From positions 4,588,001 through 4,652,000 of the forward strand of contig NZ_CP142523.1 in NCBI RefSeq assembly GCF_036885605.1: 64,000 bases of DNA, read 5' to 3'. This DNA comes from Janthinobacterium sp. TB1-E2 (GTDB lineage: Bacteria; Pseudomonadota; Gammaproteobacteria; Burkholderiales; Burkholderiaceae_D). The notes under the pieces are model-generated. The model was not told the DNA's origin and did not search any database. It was given only the letters and a program-made list of their open reading frames with translations. This document shows, one piece after another, positions 53,801 to 62,428 of this stretch. The position numbers were made by a program, and so were the translations under genes. The stretch's first letter is position 1; each line of letters opens with the position of its first letter.

Positions 53801-53954
53801 GATACAAGGTCTGCACCTGGATGGTGGGGAAGTCCACCTGCGGCAAGGCGGCCAGCGGCAGGAACTTGAAGCCGACCAGCCCCGCCAGCACGATGGCCAG
53901 CATCAGCAGCGCCGTGGCGACGGGGCGCTTGATGAATGGCGTCGATGGACTCAT
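50835..53954 (-). CDS. mdtB: RND multidrug efflux permease, MdtB-like
   Basis: The 1039-residue partner pump subunit. It begins FIKRPVATALLMLAIVLAGLVGF, contains FVVDDAIVMIENIARYIEEG in helix 4 and ILLIGIVKKNAIMMIDFAIEAER in the second half, and has the usual length of MdtB/MuxB with no insert. In E. coli the MdtB2C heterotrimer exports bile salts and novobiocin; the drug range here is unknown. It overlaps mdtA and mdtC by 4 bases each. No BaeSR-type two-component system is adjacent. Confidence 0.93.
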   Translation of the reverse strand: MSPSTPFIKRPVATALLMLAIVLAGLVGFKFLPLAALPQVDFPTIQVQTLYPGASPEVMGQTVTAPLERQFGQMSGLQRMSSTSAAGVSIITLQFTLGQTLDVAEQEVQAAINAGGSLLPTDLPAPPVYAKINPADAPVLTLAITSDTMPLTQVQNIVNTRLALKISQVNGVGLVSLSGGQRPAVRIQGDTKLLASYGLGLDSLRTAIAAANVNSAKGSFDGPTRSFTINANDQLVTAEDYKRLIITYKNGAPVRLSDVANVVDSAENTRLGAWSGKQPAIILNVQRQPGANVIKTVDAIKALLPDLQASLPAAMKLDVLSDRTTGIRASVEHVEMELLLSVLLVVLVIFAFLHSMRATVIASLSVPISLIGACGVMYLLGYSLNNLSLMALTIATGFVVDDAIVMIENIARYIEEGETPMAAALKGASQIGFTIISLTVSLIAVLIPLLFMGDVVGRLFREFAMTLAITILISAVVSLTLVPMMSARWLKSHADEKISATGQRIQAFLDRVIVQYDHALVWVLKRQGLTLLVALATLVLTVILYITIPKGLFPTQDTGQLQARIETSQAVSYERMATLQQAAASALLEDPAVDTLSSLVGVDAANNTMLHTGSMLINLKRPRSGSQDEVMERLRNRVAKVAGVTLYLQPTQDLTIDAESGPTQYRVSLEGADTATVTEWAGKLAARMREKSQLRNVVTDAGATGAAVTVAIDRDSAARMSVTTATVDDALYNAFGQRIISTIFTETNQYRVILEAQPGIVTTPSDLSDLQVRTGSGKSTPLSAFASVSEKQAPLQITHVAQYPATTLGFDTTQGVALGSAVDAIRQAAKDIALPPSVTLTFLGAAGAYENSLSNQLWLILAAVVCVYIVLGVLYESYIHPLTILSTLPSAGVGALLALMISGQDLGVIGIIGIILLIGIVKKNAIMMIDFAIEAERDEGKSPQEAIHQAALLRFRPILMTTLAALFAAVPLMLGWGEGAELRRPLGLAIFGGLIVSQVLTLFTTPVIYLGFDRLGQRFASRTRGVNLDKPADNAGSAA

Positions 53955-55318
53955 TGCGCTGCGCCCTTAGCGGGAGTGGGAGCGGTCGCCGGCGCCGGTG
54001 CAGCAGCCGATGCGGCCGGTGCGCTGGCCGCGCCATCAGCGTGCTGGCGGCGGTGGCGGCGTTCGCCATTCGCTCCCGCTCCACCGGCGCCGCCCATGGC
54101 CGGCTTGTCGCCCGCCAAGGTGACTTTCGCGCCTTCCTTCAGACGGTCGGCGCCTTCCGTGATGACTTGCTCTCCCGCTTCCAGGCCGGCGCGGATTTCC
54201 ACCATGTCGGTGGTGGCCTGGCCCCGCGTGACCATGCGCACGGTGACGGTTTTATCCGCTTTCAGCACGTAGACGAAGTCGCCGTTGTTACTGTGGCGCA
54301 GGGCCGTGACGGGCACCAGCACGGCGCCCGTGATGTTGCCCAGCTCCAGGCGCACGTTGACGAACTGGCTGGGGAACAGCGCCATCTTGTCATTCGTGTA
54401 GCGGGCCTTGGCGCGCACGGTGCCCGTCTGCACGTCGACCTGGTTGTCGAGCGCCGTCAAGCTGCCCTTGTCCAGGGTATGCGTGCGCGTGCGGTCCAGC
54501 GCCAGCGCCGCCAGGGCCGCGCCGCCATTCAGGCGCTCCTGGATAGTCTGCACTTTATCCTGCGGCACGGAGAACTCGACGTCGATGGGCGAGAGCTGCG
54601 TCACCACCACCACGCCGCCCGTGTCGCTGGTGCTGACCAGGTTGCCGATGTCGACCACCTTCAGGCCCGCGCGGCCGCTGATCGGCGACACCACCTTGGT
54701 GTAGCCGAGGTTCAGTCTGGCCGTGCCTTCGGATGCGCGGTCCGTCATGACGGTGCCTTCCAGCTGTTTCACCAGGGCGGCCTGCGTATCGACGTCCTGG
54801 CGCGCGATGGAATCCTGGCCCAGCAAAGTCTGATAGCGTTTCAGGGTCAGGCGTGCATTTTCCAGCTGCGCCTCATCGCGCTGGCGCTGGCCCGTGGCCT
54901 GCATCAGCGCCATCTCGAACTGGGCCGGGTCGATCTGCGCCACCACCTGGCCCGCCTTGACCATGCCGCCTTCCTTGAATTTCAATTCCTTCAAAATGCC
55001 CGACACTTGCGGGCGCACCGTCACGGTGGACGCGGCCGTCACCGTGCCCAGCGCATCGAGCACCACGGGCAGGTCGGATTTGACGGCCGTGGCCACGCCC
55101 ACGGTGGTCGAAGGGCCGCCGCGGCGCCCGCCCGGGCCACCTGGCCCGCCAGGACCGCCGGCGCCCATGCCTGGGCCGCCCTGGGCGCTGGTGCCGGAAT
55201 GGGTCAGGTACCAGGCACCGCCCCCCAGCGCCGCCATCACGGCCAGCGCGATGACCGTGCCGACGATTTTCGAACGGCGGCTGCGCCGCGGGTTGTTGGG
55301 TGTAGTCTGCGAATCCAT
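53951..55318 (-). CDS. mdtA: RND efflux periplasmic adaptor, MdtA-like
   Basis: The 455-residue membrane fusion protein linking pump and channel. An N-terminal anchor (IVGTVIALAVMAALGGGAWYL) is followed by an unusual Gly/Pro-rich linker of about 30 residues (PGMGAGGPGGPGGPGG and more, 45-72). Then come the lipoyl half-motifs and alpha-hairpin (LKELKFKEGGMVKAGQVVAQID, QTLLGQDSIARQDVDTQAALVKQ) and the beta-barrel domain (SPIDVEFSVPQDKVQTIQE). The C-terminus is a low-complexity Ala/Pro tail. Shine-Dalgarno AAGGAT precedes the ATG. First gene of the operon mdtA-mdtB-mdtC-OMF. Confidence 0.92.
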   Translation of the reverse strand: MDSQTTPNNPRRSRRSKIVGTVIALAVMAALGGGAWYLTHSGTSAQGGPGMGAGGPGGPGGPGGRRGGPSTTVGVATAVKSDLPVVLDALGTVTAASTVTVRPQVSGILKELKFKEGGMVKAGQVVAQIDPAQFEMALMQATGQRQRDEAQLENARLTLKRYQTLLGQDSIARQDVDTQAALVKQLEGTVMTDRASEGTARLNLGYTKVVSPISGRAGLKVVDIGNLVSTSDTGGVVVVTQLSPIDVEFSVPQDKVQTIQERLNGGAALAALALDRTRTHTLDKGSLTALDNQVDVQTGTVRAKARYTNDKMALFPSQFVNVRLELGNITGAVLVPVTALRHSNNGDFVYVLKADKTVTVRMVTRGQATTDMVEIRAGLEAGEQVITEGADRLKEGAKVTLAGDKPAMGGAGGAGANGERRHRRQHADGAASAPAASAAAPAPATAPTPAKGAAQ

Positions 55319-55756
55319 CGCTTATCCTTGTCTAGGCCGCTGGCACGGCGAGTCTGTGGCGCCGGCCGAGGTGGAACACACTCAGGCAGGACGACCGTTT
55401 TTCGGGGTTGTTTCGGTACAAAGCCGGGGGAGTCAAGAGCTGAAAATCAGCTGAAAAAACATCGCTCCCTAGCGTGAAACGACTCTAGCATAGTCATGTA
55501 ACTGTTTCATTTCTACCTGAAACAATTACACACAGCCTGGCAGGCATGGGAAGATCCGACGGGCCGGCAGGCGGGCCGCCACTGTGGGGGAATGGTGGAA
55601 AAATCAGGCTTGCGGGGCGCCGCGCCCTAGCGAGCACGTGACTCGGGCGACTCGCATGCAGATACAAACTCGCTACAAATCTCCGGCCAGCCGGCTTGAC
55701 CTGGCGCCGCGCGGGTGCCCAGGCGACGGGAGACAGCGGCGATTCTTTACGTGAAT
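55319..55756. promoter_or_regulatory. 438-base intergenic region upstream of the RND operon, with candidate operator
   Basis: No gene is seen here. An inverted repeat TGTTTCA (55503-55509) / TGAAACA (55518-55524) with an 8-base centre lies about 190 bases before the mdtA start. A TATGCT -10-like hexamer on the minus strand (55488-55493) is just downstream of it, so the repeat would overlap the -35 zone of an mdtABC promoter and could bind a repressor or activator. The rest (55530-55756) is GC-rich with no structure I can support. Confidence 0.4.
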
Positions 55757-56308
55757 TTACAAGGTCATGCCGAGGATGACGTCCTGGTAGTCGGTGCGGC
55801 CCACGCGGAAGGTGCGCCGGCCCAGTTGCGCAAAGCCGCAGCGCGCATAGAACGCCAGCGCATCGTGGTTTTCCGCGTACACGCCCAGCAGCACGCGCCC
55901 CGCCCCGCTGGCGCGCGCCTGCTCCACGGCCGCCTGCATCAAACGCCGGCCCACGCGCTGGCCCTGGAAGCGGTGCAGCAGGTAGATGCGCTTGATTTCC
56001 AGGTCGTTCGGGCGCGGGTCGGCCACCGGCAGGCCGGCGGGACTGAGCACCAGATAGCCGACGGGCGCGCCGCCCGGCGTGGCCTCGGCCAGCCACAGCC
56101 GCATGGCCGGCAGCGCCAGCCAGTCGCGGTACAACTGCACGTCGTGCTGGCGCTGGCAATGGGCGATGACGTCGGCGCCATCGAGGATGCCGGCGAACGC
56201 TTCAAGAAAAGTGGCCTGCCCCACCAGCGCCAGCGCGTGTTCGTCGCCCTTGGCGCAAGGGCGGATGGTGATCGTGTTGTCGGTGTCTGCATTCATATCG
56301 CTTGCCAT
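55757..56308 (-). CDS. GNAT family N-acetyltransferase
   Basis: A 183-residue acetyl-CoA-dependent N-acetyltransferase. The acetyl-CoA site is visible as HRFQGQRVGRRLMQAAVEQARASG (R/Q-x-x-G-x-G/A variant), preceded by LEIKRIYLL, and motif B ends in LGVYAENHDALAFYARCGFAQLG. The substrate is unknown; the layout resembles small-molecule or protein acetyltransferases of the RimI-like group. The ATG at 56308 has GAGGAG at good spacing. It follows sppA on the same strand but the sppA terminator lies between them, so it is probably separate. Confidence 0.85.
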   Translation of the reverse strand: MASDMNADTDNTITIRPCAKGDEHALALVGQATFLEAFAGILDGADVIAHCQRQHDVQLYRDWLALPAMRLWLAEATPGGAPVGYLVLSPAGLPVADPRPNDLEIKRIYLLHRFQGQRVGRRLMQAAVEQARASGAGRVLLGVYAENHDALAFYARCGFAQLGRRTFRVGRTDYQDVILGMTL

Positions 56309-56324
56309 AGTCTGCTCCTCAAGG

Positions 56325-56350
56325 AAAACAAGCCGGGCGAAGCCGGCTTG
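56325..56350 (-). terminator. intrinsic terminator of sppA
   Basis: CAAGCCGG (56329-56336) and CCGGCTTG (56343-56350) form an 8-bp stem on a 6-base loop, followed on the minus strand by TTTT. It lies 20 bases past the sppA stop. Confidence 0.75.
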
Positions 56351-56370
56351 AGGTCATATCACTACTGCGA

Positions 56371-58245
56371 TTACTTGCCGCCTAACGGCACCTCGCACAG
56401 GCAGTGTGTGAGGGCCATGAACGGTTTATGTTCGCGCGTGATGCCCGACAGCCAGGAGAGGTCCTGCGCCATGCCCAGGGCCGCATCGGCCGACAAGCCG
56501 GTCGTGGCCAGGCCCAGTTTCACGTGTTCGCCCAGGCCCAGCGAAGCCATGGCCTTGGAGCCGAACATGCCGATCAACCGGTCCACGTTCGACGTTTCCT
56601 GCTCCAGGTAGGTCACGCGGTAATCGGTGCCCAGCTTGGCGCGCTTGGCCGCCGAGGCCAGCGCATCGCCATAGCTGCCGATGCGGTCGACCAGGTTGCG
56701 CTCTTTCGCCTGCAAGCCCGTCCAGACGCGGCCCTGCGCCACCTCATTGATTTTCTCGGGCGTCGTCTTGCGCGCCTTGGCGGCCAGGTTCAGGAAGTCG
56801 CCATACACATGGTTGATCGAACCCTGGATCACTTGCGCGAAACGCGGATCGAGCGGGCGCAATGGGTTGCCCGCGTCGGCCAGCCACGTGGTCGGCGAAC
56901 CGGCCGTGTGGATGCCCAGCTTTTCCACCACCTTGTCGGCCGTCGGCAGAATCGCGAACACGCCGATGGAACCGGTGATGGTGGCCGCGTCGGCGATCAC
57001 TTCATCGGCCGAGGTGCTGATCCAGTAGCCGCCCGAAGCGGCCACGTTGCCCATCGAGACGACCACCGGCTTGCCGGCGGCGCGCGTCAGTTCCAGTTCG
57101 CGGCGGATCAGTTCCGAGCCGAAGGCGCTGCCGCCCGGCGAATCGACGCGCAGCACGATGGCCTTGATCGATTTGTCTTCGCGTGCCTGGCGGATCAGGC
57201 GCGAGGTGGACAGGCCTCCGATGGCGCCCGGTGGTGCGATGCCGTCGCCGATTTCGCCCGAAGCGATGACCACGCCGACGGCGTCGCCGACATGCACGGG
57301 GCGCAGGCGCGCCAGGTAATCGGTGTAGTTCACCTGGCGGAAGTTCGTGCCTTCCGTGTTCTTCGCGCCGCGCGCCATCATGAACTGGCGCAGTTCATCG
57401 CGCGTTTTCAGACCGTCGACCAGCTTGCCATCGAGCGACAGCTTGGCAATGTCGCCACCGGCAGCCGTCATCATGGCGGGCAGGTTATCGATCGTTTGCA
57501 TGATGGCGCCGGCCGGCAGCTTGCGCGCCTTTTCCACATCCGTCGTGTAGGTGGTCCACAGGCCGTTGTTCAGGTAGCGGTCCGCTTCGGCCGCCGCTTC
57601 GGACGGGCCGTTGGCGATGAAAGGCTCGGCCGCGCTCTTGTACGTGCCCACTTTCAGCAGGTTCACCGTCACGCCTACTTTGTCGAGCGCATCGCGGTAG
57701 TAATTGCGGTAGCGGCCAAAGCCTTCCAGCATGACGCCGCCCATCGGGTGCAGGAATACCTCATCGGCCTTGGCGGCCACCAGGTACTGGCGCTGGTTGT
57801 AGCTGGAACCCCAGGCCGTGACTTTCTTGCCCGTGGCGCGGAAGCGTTCCACGCCGGCCGCCACTTCGCGCAGCGAAGCGAGGCCGCCGCCCTGCAATTC
57901 GTCGAGCAGGATCACCATCGAGCCGATGTCCTTGTCCTTGGAAGCCGTGTCGAGCACCGCCAGCACATCGCGCAGCTGCACCGTCTTCTTGACTTCGCCG
58001 CTGACATTGGCCAGCACGGCCTCGCGCACGCCGCCCGGGGTTTCCTCCACGAGCGGGCCTTGCAAGTCCAGCACCAGGGTGGTCTTTTCCGCCAGGGGCT
58101 TGGCGCCGCCGCCGAAGATGGCGATCAGGATGGCGATGACGATCAGCAGGAAGATCAGATTGATGACCGCGCGGCGGGTGGCGTCGAGCGCGCGCCAGAA
58201 TGCGCCAAAACCGCGGCGCAGCGGCGGGAAGGGGTTGAGTGACAT
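56371..58245 (-). CDS. sppA: signal peptide peptidase SppA, 67K type
   Basis: A membrane-anchored serine protease that degrades cleaved signal peptides. The 624 residues match the long tandem-domain form. The N-terminal anchor is AVINLIFLLIVIAILIAIFGG. The first S49 domain supplies the catalytic lysine region (GKKVTAWGSSYNQRQYLVAAKADE), and the second the serine region (RVDSPGGSAFGSELIRRELELTR, then NVAASGGYWISTSADEVIAD and TGSIGVF). All key motifs are intact. Shine-Dalgarno GGAG stands 5 bases from the ATG. It is followed by its own terminator and preceded by a sodium symporter gene 63 bases away. Confidence 0.94.
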   Translation of the reverse strand: MSLNPFPPLRRGFGAFWRALDATRRAVINLIFLLIVIAILIAIFGGGAKPLAEKTTLVLDLQGPLVEETPGGVREAVLANVSGEVKKTVQLRDVLAVLDTASKDKDIGSMVILLDELQGGGLASLREVAAGVERFRATGKKVTAWGSSYNQRQYLVAAKADEVFLHPMGGVMLEGFGRYRNYYRDALDKVGVTVNLLKVGTYKSAAEPFIANGPSEAAAEADRYLNNGLWTTYTTDVEKARKLPAGAIMQTIDNLPAMMTAAGGDIAKLSLDGKLVDGLKTRDELRQFMMARGAKNTEGTNFRQVNYTDYLARLRPVHVGDAVGVVIASGEIGDGIAPPGAIGGLSTSRLIRQAREDKSIKAIVLRVDSPGGSAFGSELIRRELELTRAAGKPVVVSMGNVAASGGYWISTSADEVIADAATITGSIGVFAILPTADKVVEKLGIHTAGSPTTWLADAGNPLRPLDPRFAQVIQGSINHVYGDFLNLAAKARKTTPEKINEVAQGRVWTGLQAKERNLVDRIGSYGDALASAAKRAKLGTDYRVTYLEQETSNVDRLIGMFGSKAMASLGLGEHVKLGLATTGLSADAALGMAQDLSWLSGITREHKPFMALTHCLCEVPLGGK

Positions 58246-58308
58246 TGATGCTCCGTGAGGTTGTGTACCTAAAGGAAATCAATATAACTGAAAACGGGCG
58301 GAATCGTC

Positions 58309-59787
58309 TTATTTTGACAAGTGTGCCGCGCCTTTGATGGCCTGCCCTGGCGGCGTCGAAATGAGGAACAGGCCGCCCAGCACCAGGGCGCCATTCAGGA
58401 TCAGCAATTCCAGGCCGATACGGTAATGCTCGAACAGCAGCGCCTGCTCCCGCTCGATCAGCGCACACAGCAGCGGCCCCGCCACGGCCACCAGCGGCAC
58501 CCAGCGGTCGCGCACGCCGCGCCGGCTCAGCAAGCCGAAGGCGAACAGGCCCAGCAGCGGACCATAGGTATAGCTGGCCAGCTTGAGGATCACGCCTATC
58601 ATGCTGGGATCGTCGAACCACTTGAAGGCCATGATCAGGATCAGGAACAGCGCGGCAAACCCCAGGTGGACACGGCGGCGCCAGCGCATCTGCGCGGCCG
58701 GATTCAGGTCCTCCCGCCGCTGCACGCCCAGGATATCGATGCAGAAGGTGGATGTGAGCGCCGTCAGCGCCCCGTCCACGCTGGGAAACAGGGCGGAAAT
58801 GAGGGCGATAAAGAAGATCAGCTGCACGACGGCAGGGAAATGCCCGAGCACGACGGCGGGGAACAATTTGTCGCCCGTGGCCGTCACGCCGGCCAGCGGC
58901 GCGTACAGATGTAGCAAGCCGCCGAGGAACAGGAACAGCAGCAGCACGCCCGTCAGCACCACGGTCAGGCTGAGCATATTCTTTTGCGAGTCGCGCAAGG
59001 TCCGCACGGAGATATTCTTTTGCATCATCTCCTGGTCCATGCCCGTCATGGCAATCGTGATGAACATGCCGGCCACGATGTGCTTCCAGACATAGGCGGG
59101 GCTGTCCGGATCGACGGTGAAGATGCGCGTGAGGCCCTGCGCGCGCATGCGCTCGAGGCTGTCGACGAAGGACAGGTCCATTGCGCGCAATAAAAACACG
59201 CTGCAGATGACGAGACCGGCCAGCATGCACGCCGTTTGCAGGGTATCGGTCCAGACGATGGTCTTGACGCCGCCCTCATACGTGTATAGCAGGATCAGCA
59301 GCAGCACGGCGCACGACGTCAGCCAGAACGGCACGCCCAGGCTGTCGAGGATGGTCGCTTGCAGGATATTGACCACCAGATACAGCCGCGCCGTGGCGCC
59401 CAACAGCCGCGACACGATGAAAAACGCCGCCCCGCTCTGGTAGGAGCGCCGTCCCAGGCGCAGTTCAAGGTAGCGGTAAATGGAGGTCAGCTGCAGCCGG
59501 TAGTACAGCGGCAGCAAGATGAAGGTGATGGCCAGGTAACCGAGCACGTAGCCGATCATCAGCTGGATGTAGCCGAAACCGTTGCTGCCCACGGCGCCAG
59601 GCACGCTGATGAAGGTCACACCCGTAAGTGTCGTGCCCACCATGCCGAAGGCCACCAGCATCCAGTTGCTATCCTTGTTGCCGATGAAAAAACTGTCGTT
59701 GGTCGCATGGCGCGACGTGCGCCACGCTACGCCCAGCAGGATCAGGAAATATGCGAGGACGACGGCAAACAGGATGAGGGGCGACAT
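58309..59787 (-). CDS. sodium:solute symporter (SSS family)
   Basis: A 492-residue integral membrane protein with about 13 helices in the LeuT-like SSS fold, importing an unknown solute with sodium. The signature FGMVGTTLTGVTFISVPGAVG lies in helix 2, with SRLLGATARLYLVVNILQATIL and IVWTDTLQTACMLAGLVI further on. FIALISALFPSVDGALTALTSTFCID is the conserved sodium-site helix with serine/threonine residues. The ATG at 59787 is preferred to a TTG at 59826. The substrate could be proline, pantothenate, sugar or a monocarboxylate; neighbours give no hint. Confidence 0.88.
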   Translation of the reverse strand: MSPLILFAVVLAYFLILLGVAWRTSRHATNDSFFIGNKDSNWMLVAFGMVGTTLTGVTFISVPGAVGSNGFGYIQLMIGYVLGYLAITFILLPLYYRLQLTSIYRYLELRLGRRSYQSGAAFFIVSRLLGATARLYLVVNILQATILDSLGVPFWLTSCAVLLLILLYTYEGGVKTIVWTDTLQTACMLAGLVICSVFLLRAMDLSFVDSLERMRAQGLTRIFTVDPDSPAYVWKHIVAGMFITIAMTGMDQEMMQKNISVRTLRDSQKNMLSLTVVLTGVLLLFLFLGGLLHLYAPLAGVTATGDKLFPAVVLGHFPAVVQLIFFIALISALFPSVDGALTALTSTFCIDILGVQRREDLNPAAQMRWRRRVHLGFAALFLILIMAFKWFDDPSMIGVILKLASYTYGPLLGLFAFGLLSRRGVRDRWVPLVAVAGPLLCALIEREQALLFEHYRIGLELLILNGALVLGGLFLISTPPGQAIKGAAHLSK

Positions 59788-59868
59788 GGGCGTTGCGCTG
59801 GCGGCAAAAAGGAACAGGGGCAGCAATATACAACAAAGCGTACAGCAATGCCCCCGGTCAATCAGGCA

Positions 59869-61086
59869 TCAGCAGCCGCTGCGTTTCACGCGCTCCACTT
59901 CCAGACCGAACCACGGACGCAAGCGCGTGCCGACGACGTTGCCCAGAAAGGCGCAGACCAGCCACAGCCAGCCGTGCAAGCTGCCAGAGATGATGCCGCT
60001 GAAGTAAGCGCCAATATTGCAGCCGTAGGCCAGGCGCGCGCCGTAGCCGAGCAGCAAGCCGCCGACGATGGCGGCGATCACCGAACGGCGCGGGATGCGC
60101 CACACGGGCGCGTAGCGGCCGGCCAGCGCCGCGGCCAGCATGGCGCCCAAGACGATGCCGATGTCCATCACGGATGTCTTGTCTTGCGTCAGCGGCGCAG
60201 CCAGCGCAGCCGCGTTGGCCTTGGTGGACCAGTAGGCCCAGCTGGCCGTGTCGATGCCGACCACGGACGCGGCCTTCGCGCCCCACAGCGCGAACGCGGA
60301 CGTCACGCCCCAAGGGCGGCCCGACAGCGCCAGAGTGGCGAAGTTCAGCACGACGAGTGCAACGGCGCCCGCCACCAGCGGCCACGGACCGTGCAGCCAG
60401 GGCGACGCCTGCGCGGGCCGCAATGGCGTGGCGACGAGCTTGCCATGGCGGCGCTTTTCAACGAAGACCGTGATGCCGGCGATCAGCGCGAAGACGATCC
60501 AGTTCAGCGCCAGCGCGGGCGCCAGGCCCAGGGTCGTCACGAGGGAAATGGGCTGGAGCTGTGGCAGCGACGTCCAGAACGGCATGTGCGCCGTGCCGAT
60601 CACGGAGCCGACGATGAAGGCGGCCAGGGTGATGAGCATGCGCGTGCTGCCCCCACCCACCGTGTACAGGGTGCCGGACGCGCAACCGCCGCCCAGCTGC
60701 ATGCCGATGCCGAAGATGAAGGCGCCAAAGATGACCGAGGTGCCGGCCGGAGAAACGAGGCCCGCGACGGGCGTGCCGAACAGCGTGCCGGCCGACAGCG
60801 CGGGGAAGAACAGCGCCACGCCGACGGCCAGCATCAGCATTTGTGCGCGCAAGCCGTCGCCGCGCCCATCGGCGATGAAGACGCGCCAGGCGGACGTAAA
60901 ACCGAAGGCCGCGTGATACAGGGTGATGCCGAGCAAGGCGCCCACCACGTACAGCGCGGACAATGTGGCGCCGACGGTTTGCGCCAGATACCAGGCGCCG
61001 AGCACGATGAGCACAAGCGCGACGCCCAGCGGTTTTGGATTGATGGCGGCGCGCAGGCGCAACGGTGACATTGCTGTATCGGACAT
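59869..61086 (-). CDS. YeeE/YedE family sulfur-compound transporter
   Basis: A 405-residue inner-membrane protein with two homologous halves, related to the thiosulfate importer YeeE. Each half has the family's cysteine motif, GMQLGGGCASGTLYTVGGGS near residue 120 and ARLAYGCNIGAYFSGIISGS near residue 360, which relay thiosulfate or a persulfide across the membrane. A final cysteine (KRSGC) ends the protein. No TusA or YeeD gene is adjacent, although YeeE is usually paired with one. ATGs at 61086 and 61071 are both possible. Confidence 0.88.
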   Translation of the reverse strand: MSDTAMSPLRLRAAINPKPLGVALVLIVLGAWYLAQTVGATLSALYVVGALLGITLYHAAFGFTSAWRVFIADGRGDGLRAQMLMLAVGVALFFPALSAGTLFGTPVAGLVSPAGTSVIFGAFIFGIGMQLGGGCASGTLYTVGGGSTRMLITLAAFIVGSVIGTAHMPFWTSLPQLQPISLVTTLGLAPALALNWIVFALIAGITVFVEKRRHGKLVATPLRPAQASPWLHGPWPLVAGAVALVVLNFATLALSGRPWGVTSAFALWGAKAASVVGIDTASWAYWSTKANAAALAAPLTQDKTSVMDIGIVLGAMLAAALAGRYAPVWRIPRRSVIAAIVGGLLLGYGARLAYGCNIGAYFSGIISGSLHGWLWLVCAFLGNVVGTRLRPWFGLEVERVKRSGC

Positions 61087-61172
61087 GGGAAATATGGGCA
61101 AGAGGAAAGTAAACGTCATTCTCGCCCGTTTCGGTGTTTTCTGCCAGAAACTTACTGGCAGATCAGGCTAGC

Positions 61173-62384
61173 CTAGTGTCCCACCGCATGGATCGACTTT
61201 TCACCGCCGGCACGCACAGGTATGGGACTCAAACGGTCCATCCGGCCGCTCAAGGCTGTCAAGCCGAACGCACCGAGCACGACGAGCGCACCGATCCAGC
61301 CCGTGTGCACGAGGCCCAGGTGTTCGACGATCAGGCCGCCACCCCAGGCGCCGCCGGCGATACCAAGGTTGAAAGCGGCGATATTCAGGCCCGACGCCAC
61401 GTCGACGGCGCGGGGCGTAAAGTGCTCCGCTTGCTGCACGACATACACTTGCAACCCGGCCACGTTACCGAAGGCCACGGCGCCCCACAGCAGCACGGTG
61501 ATGACGACCAGCACCGGATGCGGCGCCGTGAAGGTCAGCAGCAGCAAAACAAACGCCAGCAGCAAAAAGATCAGTTTCAAGGCGCTGACGGGGCCCTTCT
61601 TGTCGGCCAGCTTGCCGCCCCAGATATTGCCGAACGCCACGGACACGCCATACACAAGCATCACCACGCCCACGGCGCCGGCGCTGAAGCCCGACACTTG
61701 CTGCAAAATCGGCGCCAGATAGGTAAAAGCGATGAAGGAGCCGCCATAGCCGACGGCCGTCATCGCATACACGAGCAGCAGGCGCGGCTGGGCCAGTACC
61801 TGCACTTGCTGCAGCAGGGACGCCGGTTTGCTGTGGGCGATGTTCGATGGCACGTACAGCAGGCTGCCGATGAACGCCACCAGGCCGAGGGCCGAGACGG
61901 CGAGGAAGGTTTCGCGCCAGCCGAAATGCTGGCCGATGAAGGTGCCCAGCGGTACGCCCGTCACCAGGGCCACGGTCAGGCCCGTAAACATGATCGCAAT
62001 CGCGCTGGCCGCCTTGTCTTTCGGCACCAGGGACGTGGCGATGGTCGAGCCGATCGAGAAGAACACGCCATGCGCCAGCCCCGTCAGGATGCGGGCGACG
62101 ACGAGGGTTTCGTAGCCCGGTGATTTCCATGCCAGCAAGTTACCCAGGGTGAACAAGACCATCAGCGACAACAGCAAGGTCTTGCGCGGGATCTTGCCCG
62201 TCAGGGCAGTCAGCACGGGTGCGCCGACGGCGACACCCAGCGCATACAGGCTGACCAGCAGGCCGGCCGACGGCAGGTTCACGCCCAGGTCGGCGGCGAT
62301 GGTGGGCAACAGCCCCACGATGACAAACTCGGTGGTTCCGATGGCAAATGCGCTGAGGGTCAGCGCGAGCAAGGCAATGGGCAT
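61173..62384 (-). CDS. MFS drug/sugar exporter (AraJ/YdhP-like)
   Basis: A 403-residue 12-helix exporter of the drug:H+ antiporter-1 group. Visible are the start LALTLSAFAIGTTEFVIVGLLPTIA, the antiporter motif in helix 5 (GLTVALVTGVPLGTFIGQHFGWRETFL, with GVPLGTFIG as the motif C signature) and the loop 8-9 motif WGGKLADKKG. YdhP and AraJ, its nearest relatives by eye, have poorly known substrates. The ATG is immediately preceded by a perfect hairpin that contains its GGAG ribosome binding site (62387-62428), so translation is probably regulated. It is monocistronic. Confidence 0.9.
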   Translation of the reverse strand: MPIALLALTLSAFAIGTTEFVIVGLLPTIAADLGVNLPSAGLLVSLYALGVAVGAPVLTALTGKIPRKTLLLSLMVLFTLGNLLAWKSPGYETLVVARILTGLAHGVFFSIGSTIATSLVPKDKAASAIAIMFTGLTVALVTGVPLGTFIGQHFGWRETFLAVSALGLVAFIGSLLYVPSNIAHSKPASLLQQVQVLAQPRLLLVYAMTAVGYGGSFIAFTYLAPILQQVSGFSAGAVGVVMLVYGVSVAFGNIWGGKLADKKGPVSALKLIFLLLAFVLLLLTFTAPHPVLVVITVLLWGAVAFGNVAGLQVYVVQQAEHFTPRAVDVASGLNIAAFNLGIAGGAWGGGLIVEHLGLVHTGWIGALVVLGAFGLTALSGRMDRLSPIPVRAGGEKSIHAVGH

Positions 62385-62386
62385 GA

Positions 62387-62428
62387 AAAACTCCGATCAA
62401 TGATGTTGGCATGCAGTATCGGAGTTTT
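62387..62428 (-). promoter_or_regulatory. hairpin sequestering the Shine-Dalgarno of the MFS exporter
   Basis: AAAACTCCGAT (62387-62397) and ATCGGAGTTTT (62418-62428) are perfect 11-base arms around a 20-base loop. On the minus-strand transcript the downstream arm reads ATCGGAGTTTT and ends 2 bases before the ATG, so the only Shine-Dalgarno (GGAG, 7 bases from ATG) is inside the stem. Either the RNA hairpin gates translation or the DNA palindrome is an operator. A GCATGC palindrome lies in the loop. Confidence 0.7.
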
